Source: Lachnospiraceae bacterium (GTDB lineage Bacteria > Bacillota > Clostridia > Lachnospirales > Lachnospiraceae). Taken from it: a stretch of 64,000 nt of DNA. The position numbers were made by a program, and so were the translations under genes. Shown here one piece after another: positions 42,971 through 52,403 of this stretch (position 1 is its first letter; each line of letters opens with the position of its first letter). The DNA lies in the NCBI GenBank assembly GCA_900766925.1, contig CAAFXG010000024.1:1-64000 (forward strand), written 5' to 3'. The notes under the pieces are model-generated. The model was given only the letters and a program-made list of their open reading frames with translations, did not search any database and was not told where the DNA came from.

Positions 42971-43028
42971 TTTTCAAGGGAAGAAAGTCGATTAATACCA
43001 CATTTCTTCACCTTGAAAAAATATTATA
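42971..43028 (-). promoter_or_regulatory. ftsK promoter and 5'-leader hairpin
   Basis: TGATATAAT on the minus strand (-10 core 43023-43028) is an extended -10. The leader then forms a stem: TTTTCAAGGGAAGAAA (42971-42986) pairs with 43003-43019 apart from one bulged base, around 16 bases, ending 24 bases before the ATG at 42947. It may control ftsK expression or protect the transcript. Confidence 0.5.
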
Positions 43029-43054
43029 TCACAATTCGCATTTCATTTTATATA

Positions 43055-43795
43055 CTAATACTCATACGAAGCTATTTTACTATTTTTCTTAGAATTTATC
43101 AAGTCGTATAAGCAATTCAATGCAGTATGAATTCCCCCGATTCTGTCTATTATTCCACATTCCACAGCCTGTTTTCCAATCAGTACAGAGCCAATATCCT
43201 TTGTAAGCTCCTTTGTATTGAACATAATACCGCGAAGCTCTTCTTCCTTTATTGAGCTGTGGTTAGCTGTAAATTCAATGATTCTGTCCTGCATCCTTTC
43301 TATATACTCATAGTTTTGTCGTACACCGAGAATTGTCCCGTTCATTCGTATTGGATGAACAACCATGGTGGCTGATGGCACAATAAATGTCACATCTCCT
43401 GACACCGCAAGGGGTACGCCAATAGAATGTCCTCCGCCAAGAACAAGACACACCTTCGGCTTGCTAAGCGAGGCAATCATCTCCGCAATAGCAAGACCCG
43501 CTTCCACATCTCCACCAACCGTATTTAACAGAACCATCACTCCGTCAACATCCTCACTATCCTCAACAGCGGCTAACTGCGGCAAAATATGCTCATATTT
43601 ACTGGTTTTAGATGTATTACCCAGACACTCATGTCCCTCAATCTCACCAATTATATTAAGAAGATGTATTTTATGATGAAAACGATTACTTTGTAGTGTA
43701 ATCTGTCCGTAATCCTTTATGAGACTACCTATTATCTCTTCATTTTCCAATCTGCCCTTATTTTGCCCAACGGCTTTACTATCCATATTTTCCAT
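43055..43795 (-). CDS. ClpP-fold serine protease, TepA/YmfB-like
   Basis: The 246-aa protein belongs to the SDH/ClpP superfamily of translocation-enhancing proteins. The block MVLLNTVGGDVEAGLAIAEM, the Ser in GGGHSIGVPLAV, and the His in MVVHPIRM are consistent with a Ser-His active site. YmfB/TepA lies next to spoIIIE/ftsK in Bacillus, and here the same pair occurs. The ATG at 43795 has GGAG seven bases upstream and avoids the short leader frame starting at 43807. Substrates are not known. Spacing to ftsK is 107 bp with its own promoter. Confidence 0.9.
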   Translation of the reverse strand: MENMDSKAVGQNKGRLENEEIIGSLIKDYGQITLQSNRFHHKIHLLNIIGEIEGHECLGNTSKTSKYEHILPQLAAVEDSEDVDGVMVLLNTVGGDVEAGLAIAEMIASLSKPKVCLVLGGGHSIGVPLAVSGDVTFIVPSATMVVHPIRMNGTILGVRQNYEYIERMQDRIIEFTANHSSIKEEELRGIMFNTKELTKDIGSVLIGKQAVECGIIDRIGGIHTALNCLYDLINSKKNSKIASYEY

Positions 43796-44098
43796 AAATA
43801 TCTCCAATATATTTTGATTTTATGAAGTAGTATTCTCAAAATGAAAAGCTAATATACATGAATTAATAATTACAATATATATGCAGAAAAGTATAACAGA
43901 AAGAAGAGGTTCCGCCTACCACCCAATTAAATGCGAAGTAAACGAAACCTCTTCCTCCATATTATATGAAACACCCCATATGAACTACCATGATCGCTCA
44001 AATAATTCATTGAATTTATGATATCATCAAAATAATCATCTGAATAGCTACCAGGGGTTACCTTTTTGTTGGTTTTGCATAAAAATATATATTTATTT
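43796..44098. other. Gene-free stretch with an inverted repeat and a possible remnant frame
   Basis: GAAGAGGTT (43903-43911) and AACCTCTTC (43946-43954) form a stem followed on the minus strand by TTTCTGTTAT, a likely terminator for the GH94 unit. A minus-strand frame is open across about 43927-44090 with a coding-like composition but no good start. See findings. Confidence 0.5.
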
Positions 44099-46501
44099 CT
44101 ACATATTTAACACAATTTCATTTGTCTCTTCCAACATATCGGCCGGTACATAATTGCTTTCAAGAGCCTTGCCATTTAAAGTCATGCTCTTATATCCACT
44201 CTCTGCACCATCCGGATTATTAACTGTGATATGGAGCTTCTTTCCTCTGAAGTCCTTATTAATCTCAAACTCTTTCCAGTCAGACGGAATAGAAGGTGCA
44301 ATCTTAAGTCCATTCAAATCAGGACGCATTCCCAAAATACCCTCAACGCAACCAACCATAACTGTTGAAGCTGTACCTGTAAGCCAGTGTACATGTGAAC
44401 GTCCCTCAAACGGACTCTCTGAGCTCTCTGTAAACTGTCCATGACAATATGGCTCAAGCTTACGAATCTCAGCCTTATCATTCATTGTGGCCGGTGAGCT
44501 GTTTGTAAAGTACTCAAATGCTCTGTTACCATGTCCCATAAGTGATTCTGCAAGGATTATCCAACCCTGTGGCTGCGAGAAGATACCTCCGTTCTCCTTT
44601 GTAGACGGATTAAAGAGTAACATCAAAGCGCCCTCGAAGGCATGGTCTACATATGAAGGTGCCATAAGTCTTACACCATATGGTGTGCTTAATTCTCTGT
44701 GGACTGATTCAAGTGCAGCCTCTGCCTGCTCCGTAGAAGCAAGACCACTGATAACCGACCAAGACTGCGGATTAAGCCACATGCTACCCTCAGGATCATT
44801 CTTAGAACCGATAATCTGATTATTTTCTGTATATCCTCTTATATATCTGTCATCCTCCCAGCACTTCTCCTGGATAGTATTTCCAAGCTCATTCTGAACC
44901 TTATCAAGATATGCAATATACTCAGTATCATTAGCCCTCTCAGCAAATCCACGAAGAATAGTCATTGCATAGTAAAGCTGCATTGCAACAAATGAAGACT
45001 CACCCTTCTTACCAAGTCTTAAGCAGTCATTCCAGTCTGCATGAAGACCTGCAGGCATATTGTGTAAACCGAGTCTGTTCATTGAGAAATCAATAGCCTT
45101 CTTCAAATGCTCGTATACAGTATCCTCTCCACCATTTGCATAAAGAATCACTTCATCAAGGAAATCAACATTGCCCGACTCGGCAATATACTTATATACA
45201 GTTGGGAATAACCACAATGCATCATCAGCACGGTAAGCAGGATGTCCTGTCATCTTTACCCATTCAGGGTCATCAGGCGTACCCGAATTACCCGGAACAA
45301 AATCAAATACAACAAGTGGCAAACCACCACCATTATTAACCTGAGCTGAAATCATGAAGCGAATCTGCTCCAGCGCCATCTCCGGCTCAAGATGTATAAC
45401 ACCCTGAATATCCTGAACAGTGTCTCTGTAGCCGTAACCGTTTCTCTGTCCACAGTAGGTAAATGAAGCTGCTCTTGACCAGATAAATGTCATAAAGCAC
45501 TGATATGCATTCCATGTGTTAATCATTGCATTAAATGTCTCACTAGGAGTCTTAACCTGGAAATGATTAAGTCTTGCATGCCATTTTGTTATAAGCTCAT
45601 CAAGTTCCTCAGCAGTCTTTGCAGAAACATCAGCATATGATTCCATAATTGCATCCATCTCTTCGTCTGACTTCATGCCAAGTACAAATGCAATTTCCTT
45701 GCTCTCACCAGGTGCAAGAGTAACCTTTGTTTCAAGTGCACCACACGCATTGGTGTTGTAGTTTAACGCATTACCAAGATCACCATTCTCAATTGTTACA
45801 GGATTGCCATAGCCATGATATCTTCCAAGGAAGGCTTCCTTATCACCGCAATAGCTTGTTACATCCGCACCTGCCAATCCAAAATATCTGTTATTGGCTA
45901 CACTACCGTTAATTGCAGCTCCCTTATTTACATTCTCATTGATAGTCTGCTTAATTCTGTTGCCCTGAAAATATGTTCTTGTAATAAACAATGTATACTG
46001 AAGGTTTACCTGATCCTGCTCATAATTGTTATCATTTGTAAACTCTGCATAACCGTATAAAGAAAGATTTCTAGGCTTATCAGAATTATTTGTTACCTTT
46101 AACTTCCAGACCTCATGTGTTTTGTCCAGTGGTACATAATAAAGTGCTTCTGAATCAATTCCTGTGTAAGAAGCCTTAATGTTAGTATATCCTGTACCAT
46201 GTTGACATTCACTTTTGTATACTGAAAGATCTTTACCAACAGGCTGCCATGAAGCTGACCAGTAATCCTTCGAATCATTATCACGAATATAGATATAACG
46301 ACCCGGCTGATCAAAATTATTGAATACATATCTTAAAATTCTTCCATTGGCGCCAGACTTAACAAAGCTGTAGCCCCCGGCATTGTTGGAAATGATTGCA
46401 CCATAAGCCGGTGAACCAAGGTAGTTTGCCCAAGGAGCCGGTGTATCCGGTCTGTTAATCACATACTCCTTTTTGGCTTCATCAAAATAACCATACTGCA
46501 T
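44099..46501 (-). CDS. Cellobiose phosphorylase (GH94)
   Basis: The 800-aa enzyme cleaves cellobiose with phosphate to glucose 1-phosphate and glucose, saving ATP. N-terminal residues YGYFDEAKKEYVINRP and LGSPAYGAIISNNAGGY match the family, and the catalytic-acid block is HADWNDCLRLGKKG. A QRNGYGYRDTVQD segment in the middle lines the site. The length fits cellobiose phosphorylase better than cellodextrin phosphorylase, but near relatives (laminaribiose, chitobiose) are not excluded. GAGAGG precedes the ATG. It follows pnp after a terminator and is transcribed on its own. It indicates plant-fibre breakdown. Confidence 0.93.
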   Translation of the reverse strand: MQYGYFDEAKKEYVINRPDTPAPWANYLGSPAYGAIISNNAGGYSFVKSGANGRILRYVFNNFDQPGRYIYIRDNDSKDYWSASWQPVGKDLSVYKSECQHGTGYTNIKASYTGIDSEALYYVPLDKTHEVWKLKVTNNSDKPRNLSLYGYAEFTNDNNYEQDQVNLQYTLFITRTYFQGNRIKQTINENVNKGAAINGSVANNRYFGLAGADVTSYCGDKEAFLGRYHGYGNPVTIENGDLGNALNYNTNACGALETKVTLAPGESKEIAFVLGMKSDEEMDAIMESYADVSAKTAEELDELITKWHARLNHFQVKTPSETFNAMINTWNAYQCFMTFIWSRAASFTYCGQRNGYGYRDTVQDIQGVIHLEPEMALEQIRFMISAQVNNGGGLPLVVFDFVPGNSGTPDDPEWVKMTGHPAYRADDALWLFPTVYKYIAESGNVDFLDEVILYANGGEDTVYEHLKKAIDFSMNRLGLHNMPAGLHADWNDCLRLGKKGESSFVAMQLYYAMTILRGFAERANDTEYIAYLDKVQNELGNTIQEKCWEDDRYIRGYTENNQIIGSKNDPEGSMWLNPQSWSVISGLASTEQAEAALESVHRELSTPYGVRLMAPSYVDHAFEGALMLLFNPSTKENGGIFSQPQGWIILAESLMGHGNRAFEYFTNSSPATMNDKAEIRKLEPYCHGQFTESSESPFEGRSHVHWLTGTASTVMVGCVEGILGMRPDLNGLKIAPSIPSDWKEFEINKDFRGKKLHITVNNPDGAESGYKSMTLNGKALESNYVPADMLEETNEIVLNM

Positions 46502-46604
46502 GTCGCGTACCTCTCATTCTTAAATATTTATATATTTGACGGCAATGAATGTTAATTTACATAACCAGCCTATCACATTCTTAATTACATTAAAGATTAT
46601 ATAT

Positions 46605-46652
46605 CAAAAAACATCGGGAAAATACATAACAAACTGCACATATTTACCCGAT
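46605..46652 (-). terminator. pnp terminator
   Basis: ATCGGGTAAATA (46641-46652 read on minus) and TATTTTCCCGAT (46613-46624) pair in 11 of 12 positions around 16 bases, followed by GTTTTTTG. It lies about 50 bp after the pnp stop and upstream of the GH94 gene. Confidence 0.85.
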
Positions 46653-46702
46653 ATTTTTGTTTTGACATATGAAGCAATTAAAATTCAGCTTCTGTGTTGT
46701 GA

Positions 46703-48787
46703 CTATTCAGCATCCTTAAGACTAAGGCTTATCTTGCCCATTCTGTCAACCTCAAGAACCTTTACCTTAACCTCATCACCAATATTGACAACATCCTCAA
46801 CCTTCTCAACCCTGTGATCTGCAAGCTTTGAAATGTGAATCAATCCATCCTTATTAGGTGAAAGCTCAACAAAGGCACCAAAGTTCATTATGCGGACAAC
46901 CTTACCCTCGTATGTCTTACCTACTTCAATCGGATCTACAATTGAGCGGATTGTCTTGAGTGCCTTATCCATTCCTGCCTGTTCAACACCACAGATAAAT
47001 ACATTTCCGTCATCATCAATATCTATCTTAACACCTGTTTCATCTATAATCGCGTTGATTGTCTTACCTCTCTGACCAATAATCTCTCCAATCTTCTCAG
47101 GATCAACCTTAGTCTGGATAATCTTAGGTGCAAATTCACCAACATGATCTCTTGGAGCAGCAATTGCAGGCTTCATGCATGTATCCATAATAAACATTCT
47201 TGCCTCACGACATCTTGCAATAGCTCCCTCAACAATAGGTCTTGTCAAGCCGTGAATTTTAATATCCATCTGAATTGCTGTAATACCCTTAGTAGTACCT
47301 GTTACCTTAAAGTCCATATCTCCAAAGAAATCCTCAAGGCCCTGTATATCTGTAAGAAGGATAAAATCATCATCCGTATCACCTGTAACAAGTCCACATG
47401 AAATACCTGCTACCATTGCCTTAAGTGGTACACCGGCAGCCATAAGTGCCATACATGACGAACATGTTGAACCCATCGATGTTGAGCCGTTAGACTCAAA
47501 TGTCTCTGATACCGAACGAATTGCATATGGGAACTCCTCCTCTGATGGAAGAACAGGAATCAGAGCTCTTTCTGCAAGGGCACCATGACCAATTTCACGA
47601 CGTCCTGGTCCTCTTGAAGGCTTTGTCTCACCTACAGAGTATGAAGGGAAGTTGTAGTGATGCATATATCTCTTAGTTGTAGCATTCTCATCAAGTCCAT
47701 CAAGCTTCTGAGCCTCAGATAATGGTGCAAGTGTTACAACGTTACAAATCTGAGTCTGTCCTCTTGTGAACATTGCAGAACCATGAACTCTAGGAATAAT
47801 GTCCACCTCTGCAGCAAGTGGTCTGATCTGTGTAATCTCACGTCCATCAGGTCTCTTGTGATCCTTAAGAATCATCTTACGAACGGTCTTCTTCTGATAC
47901 TGATAAATTGCTTCGCCCAGAACAGAAAGCCACTCTTCATTATCTGCAAATGCTTCCTCAAGTCTCTCTGTTATCTGGCGTATATTCTCTTCTCTTACCT
48001 GCTTCTCATCTGTAAATACTGCAGTCTCCATCTCAGCAGGAGGAACGATTTCCTTAATTGCTTCAAAAAGCTCCTCAGGAATCGCACAGCTTGTATATGC
48101 GTGCTTTGGCTTACCACATTCAGCAACAATTGTATCAATAAATGCAATTACCTTCTGGTTAAGCTCATGAGCAGCATAAATAGCCTCAATCATCTTATCC
48201 TCAGGAATCTCATTAGCACCTGCCTCAATCATAATAACCTTATCCCTTGTTGAAGCAACTGTAAGCTTAAGATCCGAAATTAAATTCTGAGCAGAGTTCG
48301 GATTGAAAACAAACTCACCATTAATCATGCCAACCTGTGTTGTTGCACAAGGTCCGTCAAAAGGAATATCTGATATAGCTGTTGCTATTGCAGAACCAAG
48401 CATTGCAGTAAGCTCAGGTGAACACTCAGGATCAACAGACATTACCATATTATTAAGTGTTACATCATTACGATAATCCTTAGGGAAAAGAGGTCTCATC
48501 GGTCTGTCAATAACTCTTGATGTAAGAATCGCATTCTCACTTGCCTTTCCCTCTCTCTTATTAAAACCGCCGGGAATCTTACCAACTGCATACATCTTCT
48601 CCTCATATTCTACTGAAAGAGGGAAGAAATCTATACCATCTCGCGGCTTATCTGATGCTGTGGCTGTAGATAAAACTACTGTGTCTCCGTAGTGCATTAA
48701 TGCTGCACCGTTTGCCTGCTTTGCAACTCTGCCAACATCAACGCGAAGAGTTCTACCTGCAAGCTCCATTTCAAACTTCTTGAACAT
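46703..48787 (-). CDS. pnp: Polyribonucleotide nucleotidyltransferase
   Basis: PNPase degrades RNA 3' to 5' with phosphate and can add tails. The 694-aa product has two RNase PH domains (GGFNKREGKASENAI near residue 75; the second contains GPGRREIGHGALAERAL), a KH domain (IGEIIGQRGKTINAI) and an S1 domain (KVVRIMNFGAFVELSPNKDG). Length is normal. AAGGAGA precedes the ATG. A sigma-A-like promoter and a long hairpin leader precede it. rpsO, its usual neighbour, is not in the window. Confidence 0.98.
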   Translation of the reverse strand: MFKKFEMELAGRTLRVDVGRVAKQANGAALMHYGDTVVLSTATASDKPRDGIDFFPLSVEYEEKMYAVGKIPGGFNKREGKASENAILTSRVIDRPMRPLFPKDYRNDVTLNNMVMSVDPECSPELTAMLGSAIATAISDIPFDGPCATTQVGMINGEFVFNPNSAQNLISDLKLTVASTRDKVIMIEAGANEIPEDKMIEAIYAAHELNQKVIAFIDTIVAECGKPKHAYTSCAIPEELFEAIKEIVPPAEMETAVFTDEKQVREENIRQITERLEEAFADNEEWLSVLGEAIYQYQKKTVRKMILKDHKRPDGREITQIRPLAAEVDIIPRVHGSAMFTRGQTQICNVVTLAPLSEAQKLDGLDENATTKRYMHHYNFPSYSVGETKPSRGPGRREIGHGALAERALIPVLPSEEEFPYAIRSVSETFESNGSTSMGSTCSSCMALMAAGVPLKAMVAGISCGLVTGDTDDDFILLTDIQGLEDFFGDMDFKVTGTTKGITAIQMDIKIHGLTRPIVEGAIARCREARMFIMDTCMKPAIAAPRDHVGEFAPKIIQTKVDPEKIGEIIGQRGKTINAIIDETGVKIDIDDDGNVFICGVEQAGMDKALKTIRSIVDPIEVGKTYEGKVVRIMNFGAFVELSPNKDGLIHISKLADHRVEKVEDVVNIGDEVKVKVLEVDRMGKISLSLKDAE

Positions 48788-48820
48788 ATTCTATATCTCC
48801 TTAATATATTATTCTCTTGT

Positions 48821-48892
48821 ATAAGACTCCGAAACGACTGAAAAATGCACTTTCCCAAATACACTTTTCAGTAGTCTCGGTACTGTCTTTAT
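48821..48892 (-). ncRNA. pnp 5' leader hairpin
   Basis: In the pnp transcript CCGAGACTACTGAAAA pairs imperfectly with TTTTTCAGTCGTTTCGG (48829-48880), with outer ATAAAGAC/GTCTTAT pairing to 48821 and 48892. pnp leaders of other bacteria form similar stems that RNase III cuts for autoregulation. Confidence 0.6.
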
Positions 48893-48904
48893 ACAATCTT
48901 GCTC

Positions 48905-48933
48905 ATTATATCATTATTTTACATTGGCATCAA
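48905..48933 (-). promoter_or_regulatory. Predicted sigma-A promoter of pnp
   Basis: TTGATG, a 17-base spacer and a perfect TATAAT (extended by TGA) on the minus strand. The expected start lies about 110 bases before the pnp ATG. Confidence 0.72.
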
Positions 48934-48960
48934 GTACCTAATCCTTCAAGTTTTATTTTA

Positions 48961-49041
48961 TTAAAATACAAGGCTGTAGCATTTGCAGTAAACAGAGAAT
49001 AAAACCCTGTTTATCACAAATGCTACAGCCTTGTATTTTAA
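48961..49041. terminator. Terminator of the pilus operon
   Basis: Bases 48961-48985 and 49017-49041 are exact complements (25 bp), with a further small inner stem TAAACAG/CTGTTTA in the loop. It sits 35 bp past the pilin stop. The arms end in T-rich sequence on both strands, so it would end transcription from either side. Confidence 0.9.
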
Positions 49042-49076
49042 ACTTTCAGATAAGATTAGCTGCCAACAATATGCTA

Positions 49077-49544
49077 TTAATCTAAAACTTTATGTATTTT
49101 TACACCTGACGGAGCTGCGTAACTGCTTACTTCACCCCAAGCACCATCCTTTAATTCCATTGCTGTCTTACCGGTTTCCTTGTAATAAACATATGTGATA
49201 GTATAATTAGCATGGTCAGTTGTCGAATCAACATCAGTGGTCTCTGCACATCCAACATATAACTTCTCACAAACAGAAGCCACATCAGCGGTTGTAAGAA
49301 TATCATCCTTGTAAGATGTTATTGTTGAAGCTTTAGCACCCTTTGCATATGCAGAAGACATATCAGCCTGTGCAGCAGTTAAACAAGACTTAGCATTAAG
49401 TACTGTCTGCTGTCCCTTGGCCTTGTCAATATAGCCAAGCAATGCAGGTACAAGAATAGCTGCAAGAATACCTAAAATTACAATTACTACAATCAACTCA
49501 ACAAGAGTAAAACCCTTGTTATTATCCTTTTCAAATTTCTTCAT
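49077..49544 (-). CDS. Major type IV pilin
   Basis: This 155-aa protein is a class of prepilin with a short basic leader: MKKFEKDNNKG, then FTLVELIVVIVILGILAAIL. Cleavage is expected between Gly and Phe, with the conserved Glu at position +5. The long hydrophobic helix forms the pilus core; two further Cys residues (about 48 and 75-80) may make a disulfide. The longest frame starts at 49610, but AAGGAGG lies before the ATG at 49544. It is the last gene before the terminator and the shortest pilin here, so the main subunit is likely; ComGC-like competence pilin is the main alternative. Confidence 0.9.
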   Translation of the reverse strand: MKKFEKDNNKGFTLVELIVVIVILGILAAILVPALLGYIDKAKGQQTVLNAKSCLTAAQADMSSAYAKGAKASTITSYKDDILTTADVASVCEKLYVGCAETTDVDSTTDHANYTITYVYYKETGKTAMELKDGAWGEVSSYAAPSGVKIHKVLD

Positions 49545-49645
49545 AATAATATCCTCCTTGTGTAATAAAAAAGCTATTGTTATTGTATCAAAATTGTTCA
49601 GTAATAACAAGCTTATTTTGAATGTAATTTAAATCTGAAAATATA

Positions 49646-50692
49646 TTATAAAAACTGCTCCAGCTCAGATTTATCATTTGAATATTTCATGGCATTCGCC
49701 TTTGTAATTACACCAATCTGCATAAGTCTTGCCAGATCGTTATTAAGTGTATGCATACCATATGCGCTTCCTGCCTGCATTAACGAACCCAGCTGATGGC
49801 ATTTATTCTCACGTATCTGATTACAAACAGCATCTGTTCCAATTAGAATCTCAGTTGCAACAACTCTTCCATTCCCCCTTGAATTCGGAATCAGACACTG
49901 TGTTATTACACCATTCAAAACCCCCGCAAGCTGTGTTCTGATTTGATTTTGGATACTTGCCGGGCATGCATCAATAATTCTGTCTATAGTCTGTGCTGCC
50001 CCGGTTGTATGAAGTGTCGACATAACCAGATGTCCTGTCTCAGCCGCTGTTAATGCTGCAGAAATAGTTTCATAATCACGCATCTCACCAACGAGAATTA
50101 TATCCGGGTCCTCACGCAGGGCACTTCTTAAAGCAGACGCAAAGGTTTGTACATCACGACCAACCTCCCTCTGATGCACAAGAGCCATCTTTCTTTCATA
50201 CATATACTCAACAGGATCCTCAATAGTTATAATATGGTCAGGTCTTGTCGAATTAACATGGTCTATCATGGAAGCCAAGGTTGTAGACTTACCTGAGCCG
50301 GTCGGACCTGTAACAAGAATGAGTCCCCTTGGCATATTTGCAAGCTCTGTTAATACCGGCGGTAGCCCAAGCATATCCATTGACGGAATGGATGAATTAA
50401 GCAATCTTATTGTTGTCGCCAGTCTTCCATCCTGCTTAAATACATTTACACGCTGTCTGTTCCCATCGGGAGTCTTAATTGCAAAATCAGCATCTATCCC
50501 CTCGTCCAATGCCCTTCTTTGCTCATCCGTTATCATTTCAACTATCATGGTTAATGTATCTGCATTACCCGGCTGTTCAGGTGCATTCTGCAATCTTCCG
50601 TTTATTCTGAACATTAGCGGCATTCCAACGCTCATGTGTATATCCGAGCACCCCATTTGTCTTGCCGTCATTATAATGTTATCAATTAGCAT
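49646..50692 (-). CDS. pilT: Type IV pilus retraction ATPase
   Basis: PilT-type hexameric ATPases depolymerise pili and drive twitching or DNA uptake. The 348-aa product has an N-terminal PAS-like region, Walker A GPTGSGKST, an Asp box (HIITIEDPVEY), Walker B ILVGEMRDYETI and the His box AAETGHLVMSTLHT. Length is normal. AAAGGAGGAG lies before the ATG, 20 bp after pilB. The presence of both PilB and PilT suggests dynamic pili. Confidence 0.95.
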   Translation of the reverse strand: MLIDNIIMTARQMGCSDIHMSVGMPLMFRINGRLQNAPEQPGNADTLTMIVEMITDEQRRALDEGIDADFAIKTPDGNRQRVNVFKQDGRLATTIRLLNSSIPSMDMLGLPPVLTELANMPRGLILVTGPTGSGKSTTLASMIDHVNSTRPDHIITIEDPVEYMYERKMALVHQREVGRDVQTFASALRSALREDPDIILVGEMRDYETISAALTAAETGHLVMSTLHTTGAAQTIDRIIDACPASIQNQIRTQLAGVLNGVITQCLIPNSRGNGRVVATEILIGTDAVCNQIRENKCHQLGSLMQAGSAYGMHTLNNDLARLMQIGVITKANAMKYSNDKSELEQFL

Positions 50693-50712
50693 ATTTGTAT
50701 CTCCTCCTTTAA

Positions 50713-52398
50713 TTACTCATAATACGCAACCTTAACAAGCTCATCCACGGTTGTAACCCCCTGTTCAACAAGCTCCAGCGCACTGTTTTTGAGGGTACTC
50801 ATTCCCTGTTCGCGAATCGCAAATTCTTTTATCTCCTCAACAGATGCCCCCTTAGTTATAAGCTCCCTGACATTCTTATCTACCATAAGAATTTCGTGTA
50901 TTGATACTCTTCCCTTATAGCCTGTATTATTACACTGCCTACAGCCTTTAGCATGCTTAACCTGCGCAAATCTTTTGCCCGCAATTACAACCTCATCCTC
51001 TGTCATAGGACCTGTCTCACTGCAGAAAGGACATACCTTTCTGACAAGTCTCTGAGCAATAATACCTACCAGTGAACTTGCTATCATATATGGCTCAACA
51101 CCCATATCAACAAGACGCACAACTGATGATGCCGCATCATTTGTATGGAGTGTGGAAAGCACAAGATGTCCTGTTATGGCAGCTCTTACGGATATAGAGG
51201 CAGTTTCTGCATCACGCGTCTCTCCAACCATAATAATGTCAGGGTCCTGTCTCAGCAATGCTCTTAATCCAACCTCAAAGGTTAAACCCGCAATATTATT
51301 TACCTGCATCTGATTGAGCTTGGCCACATTTTTCTCTACAGGATCCTCAATCGTTGAAATATTAACACTTCTCTTAGACAGCTCCTCCAATACCATGTAA
51401 AGGGTTGTTGACTTACCGGAGCCCGTAGGTCCTGTTACATATATAATACCATTTGGTGACTGTAGCATCTTCTTTACAAGTCCATAATTTCTATCAGTCA
51501 TACCAAAGGTTCCAAGATGATCAATTGTAGAATTAGTAGCCAAAAGTCTAAGAACAGCTTTTTCTCCAAATACTGTCGGGATTACCGATACACGGACATT
51601 AAGATTTACACCCTCAATATTAATTCGAAAATGCCCATCCTGCGGAATTCTTCGTTCAGCTATATCCAAATCTCCAAGAATCTTAATTCTTGCAATAAGT
51701 GAGTTATGAATGTTTTTGGCAAGCGTCATAAATTCAGTAATTACACCATCCATTCTCATTCTTACATTGGTATGGGTTTCGAACGGCTCGATATGTATAT
51801 CTGATACATTTGAATTATACGCTCTAATCAAAATACTGTTAAATAAGTTGATAATAGGTGTATCATCATCACCATCCTCGATACTTATCTCTACTGTTTC
51901 AGCGACCTGTGTGGATGATGCTGCCGCCTTCTGAGCCGCCTGTCTTGCAGATACCTCAGAGTAGTAATACTGGATGGAATTCTCAAGAGGGACCTTTTCA
52001 CAAAGTGAAATATGTAAATCCATACCCACAACCTGTCGTATATCTTCGATACCGTAGAAGTTGAGGGGGTCATCTACCACTATGTAATATACTCCATCCG
52101 CAATTTTATAGCCCATCATGTTGTATTTTTCTGCAAGAACCTTTGGAATCATTTCCACAGCCTTAACATCAACACTAAGGTCACTTATATTAACAACCTC
52201 ATAATCAAGTCTCTTTCCAAGAGCCTCAAGCATCTGTTTTTCGGTTATAAAGCCTAATGCAATTAATGCTCCGCCAAGACGGACACCCTTATTTTCCTTC
52301 TGATATGCAATAGCCTGACCAATCTGGTCATCATTGATATATCCAAGCTCCTGCAATACATCACCAATACGTATATTTTTGTTGATTCTCATTTCCAT
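50713..52398 (-). CDS. pilB: Type IV pilus assembly ATPase
   Basis: PilB/GspE powers pilus extension. The 561-aa product has the N-terminal MshEN/GspE-N region, Walker A GPTGSGKST, Walker B MVGETRDAETA, and a tetra-Cys zinc motif (CPFCSETG ... CRQCNNTG). It is 20-odd bases upstream of pilT and starts 5 bp after the PilO-like gene, with AGGAATAG before the ATG. ComGA-like ATPases are shorter and lack the N-terminal region, so PilB is favoured. Confidence 0.95.
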   Translation of the reverse strand: MEMRINKNIRIGDVLQELGYINDDQIGQAIAYQKENKGVRLGGALIALGFITEKQMLEALGKRLDYEVVNISDLSVDVKAVEMIPKVLAEKYNMMGYKIADGVYYIVVDDPLNFYGIEDIRQVVGMDLHISLCEKVPLENSIQYYYSEVSARQAAQKAAASSTQVAETVEISIEDGDDDTPIINLFNSILIRAYNSNVSDIHIEPFETHTNVRMRMDGVITEFMTLAKNIHNSLIARIKILGDLDIAERRIPQDGHFRINIEGVNLNVRVSVIPTVFGEKAVLRLLATNSTIDHLGTFGMTDRNYGLVKKMLQSPNGIIYVTGPTGSGKSTTLYMVLEELSKRSVNISTIEDPVEKNVAKLNQMQVNNIAGLTFEVGLRALLRQDPDIIMVGETRDAETASISVRAAITGHLVLSTLHTNDAASSVVRLVDMGVEPYMIASSLVGIIAQRLVRKVCPFCSETGPMTEDEVVIAGKRFAQVKHAKGCRQCNNTGYKGRVSIHEILMVDKNVRELITKGASVEEIKEFAIREQGMSTLKNSALELVEQGVTTVDELVKVAYYE

Positions 52399-52403
52399 AA
52401 GTT

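Noticed and set aside
46502..46604. Catabolite-repression (cre) site before the GH94 gene
   Set aside because: No sequence close to the cre consensus was found in the gap, only AT-rich partial palindromes.
47783..48253. 156-codon plus-strand frame
   Set aside because: It is antisense to pnp, which is a secure and highly conserved gene.
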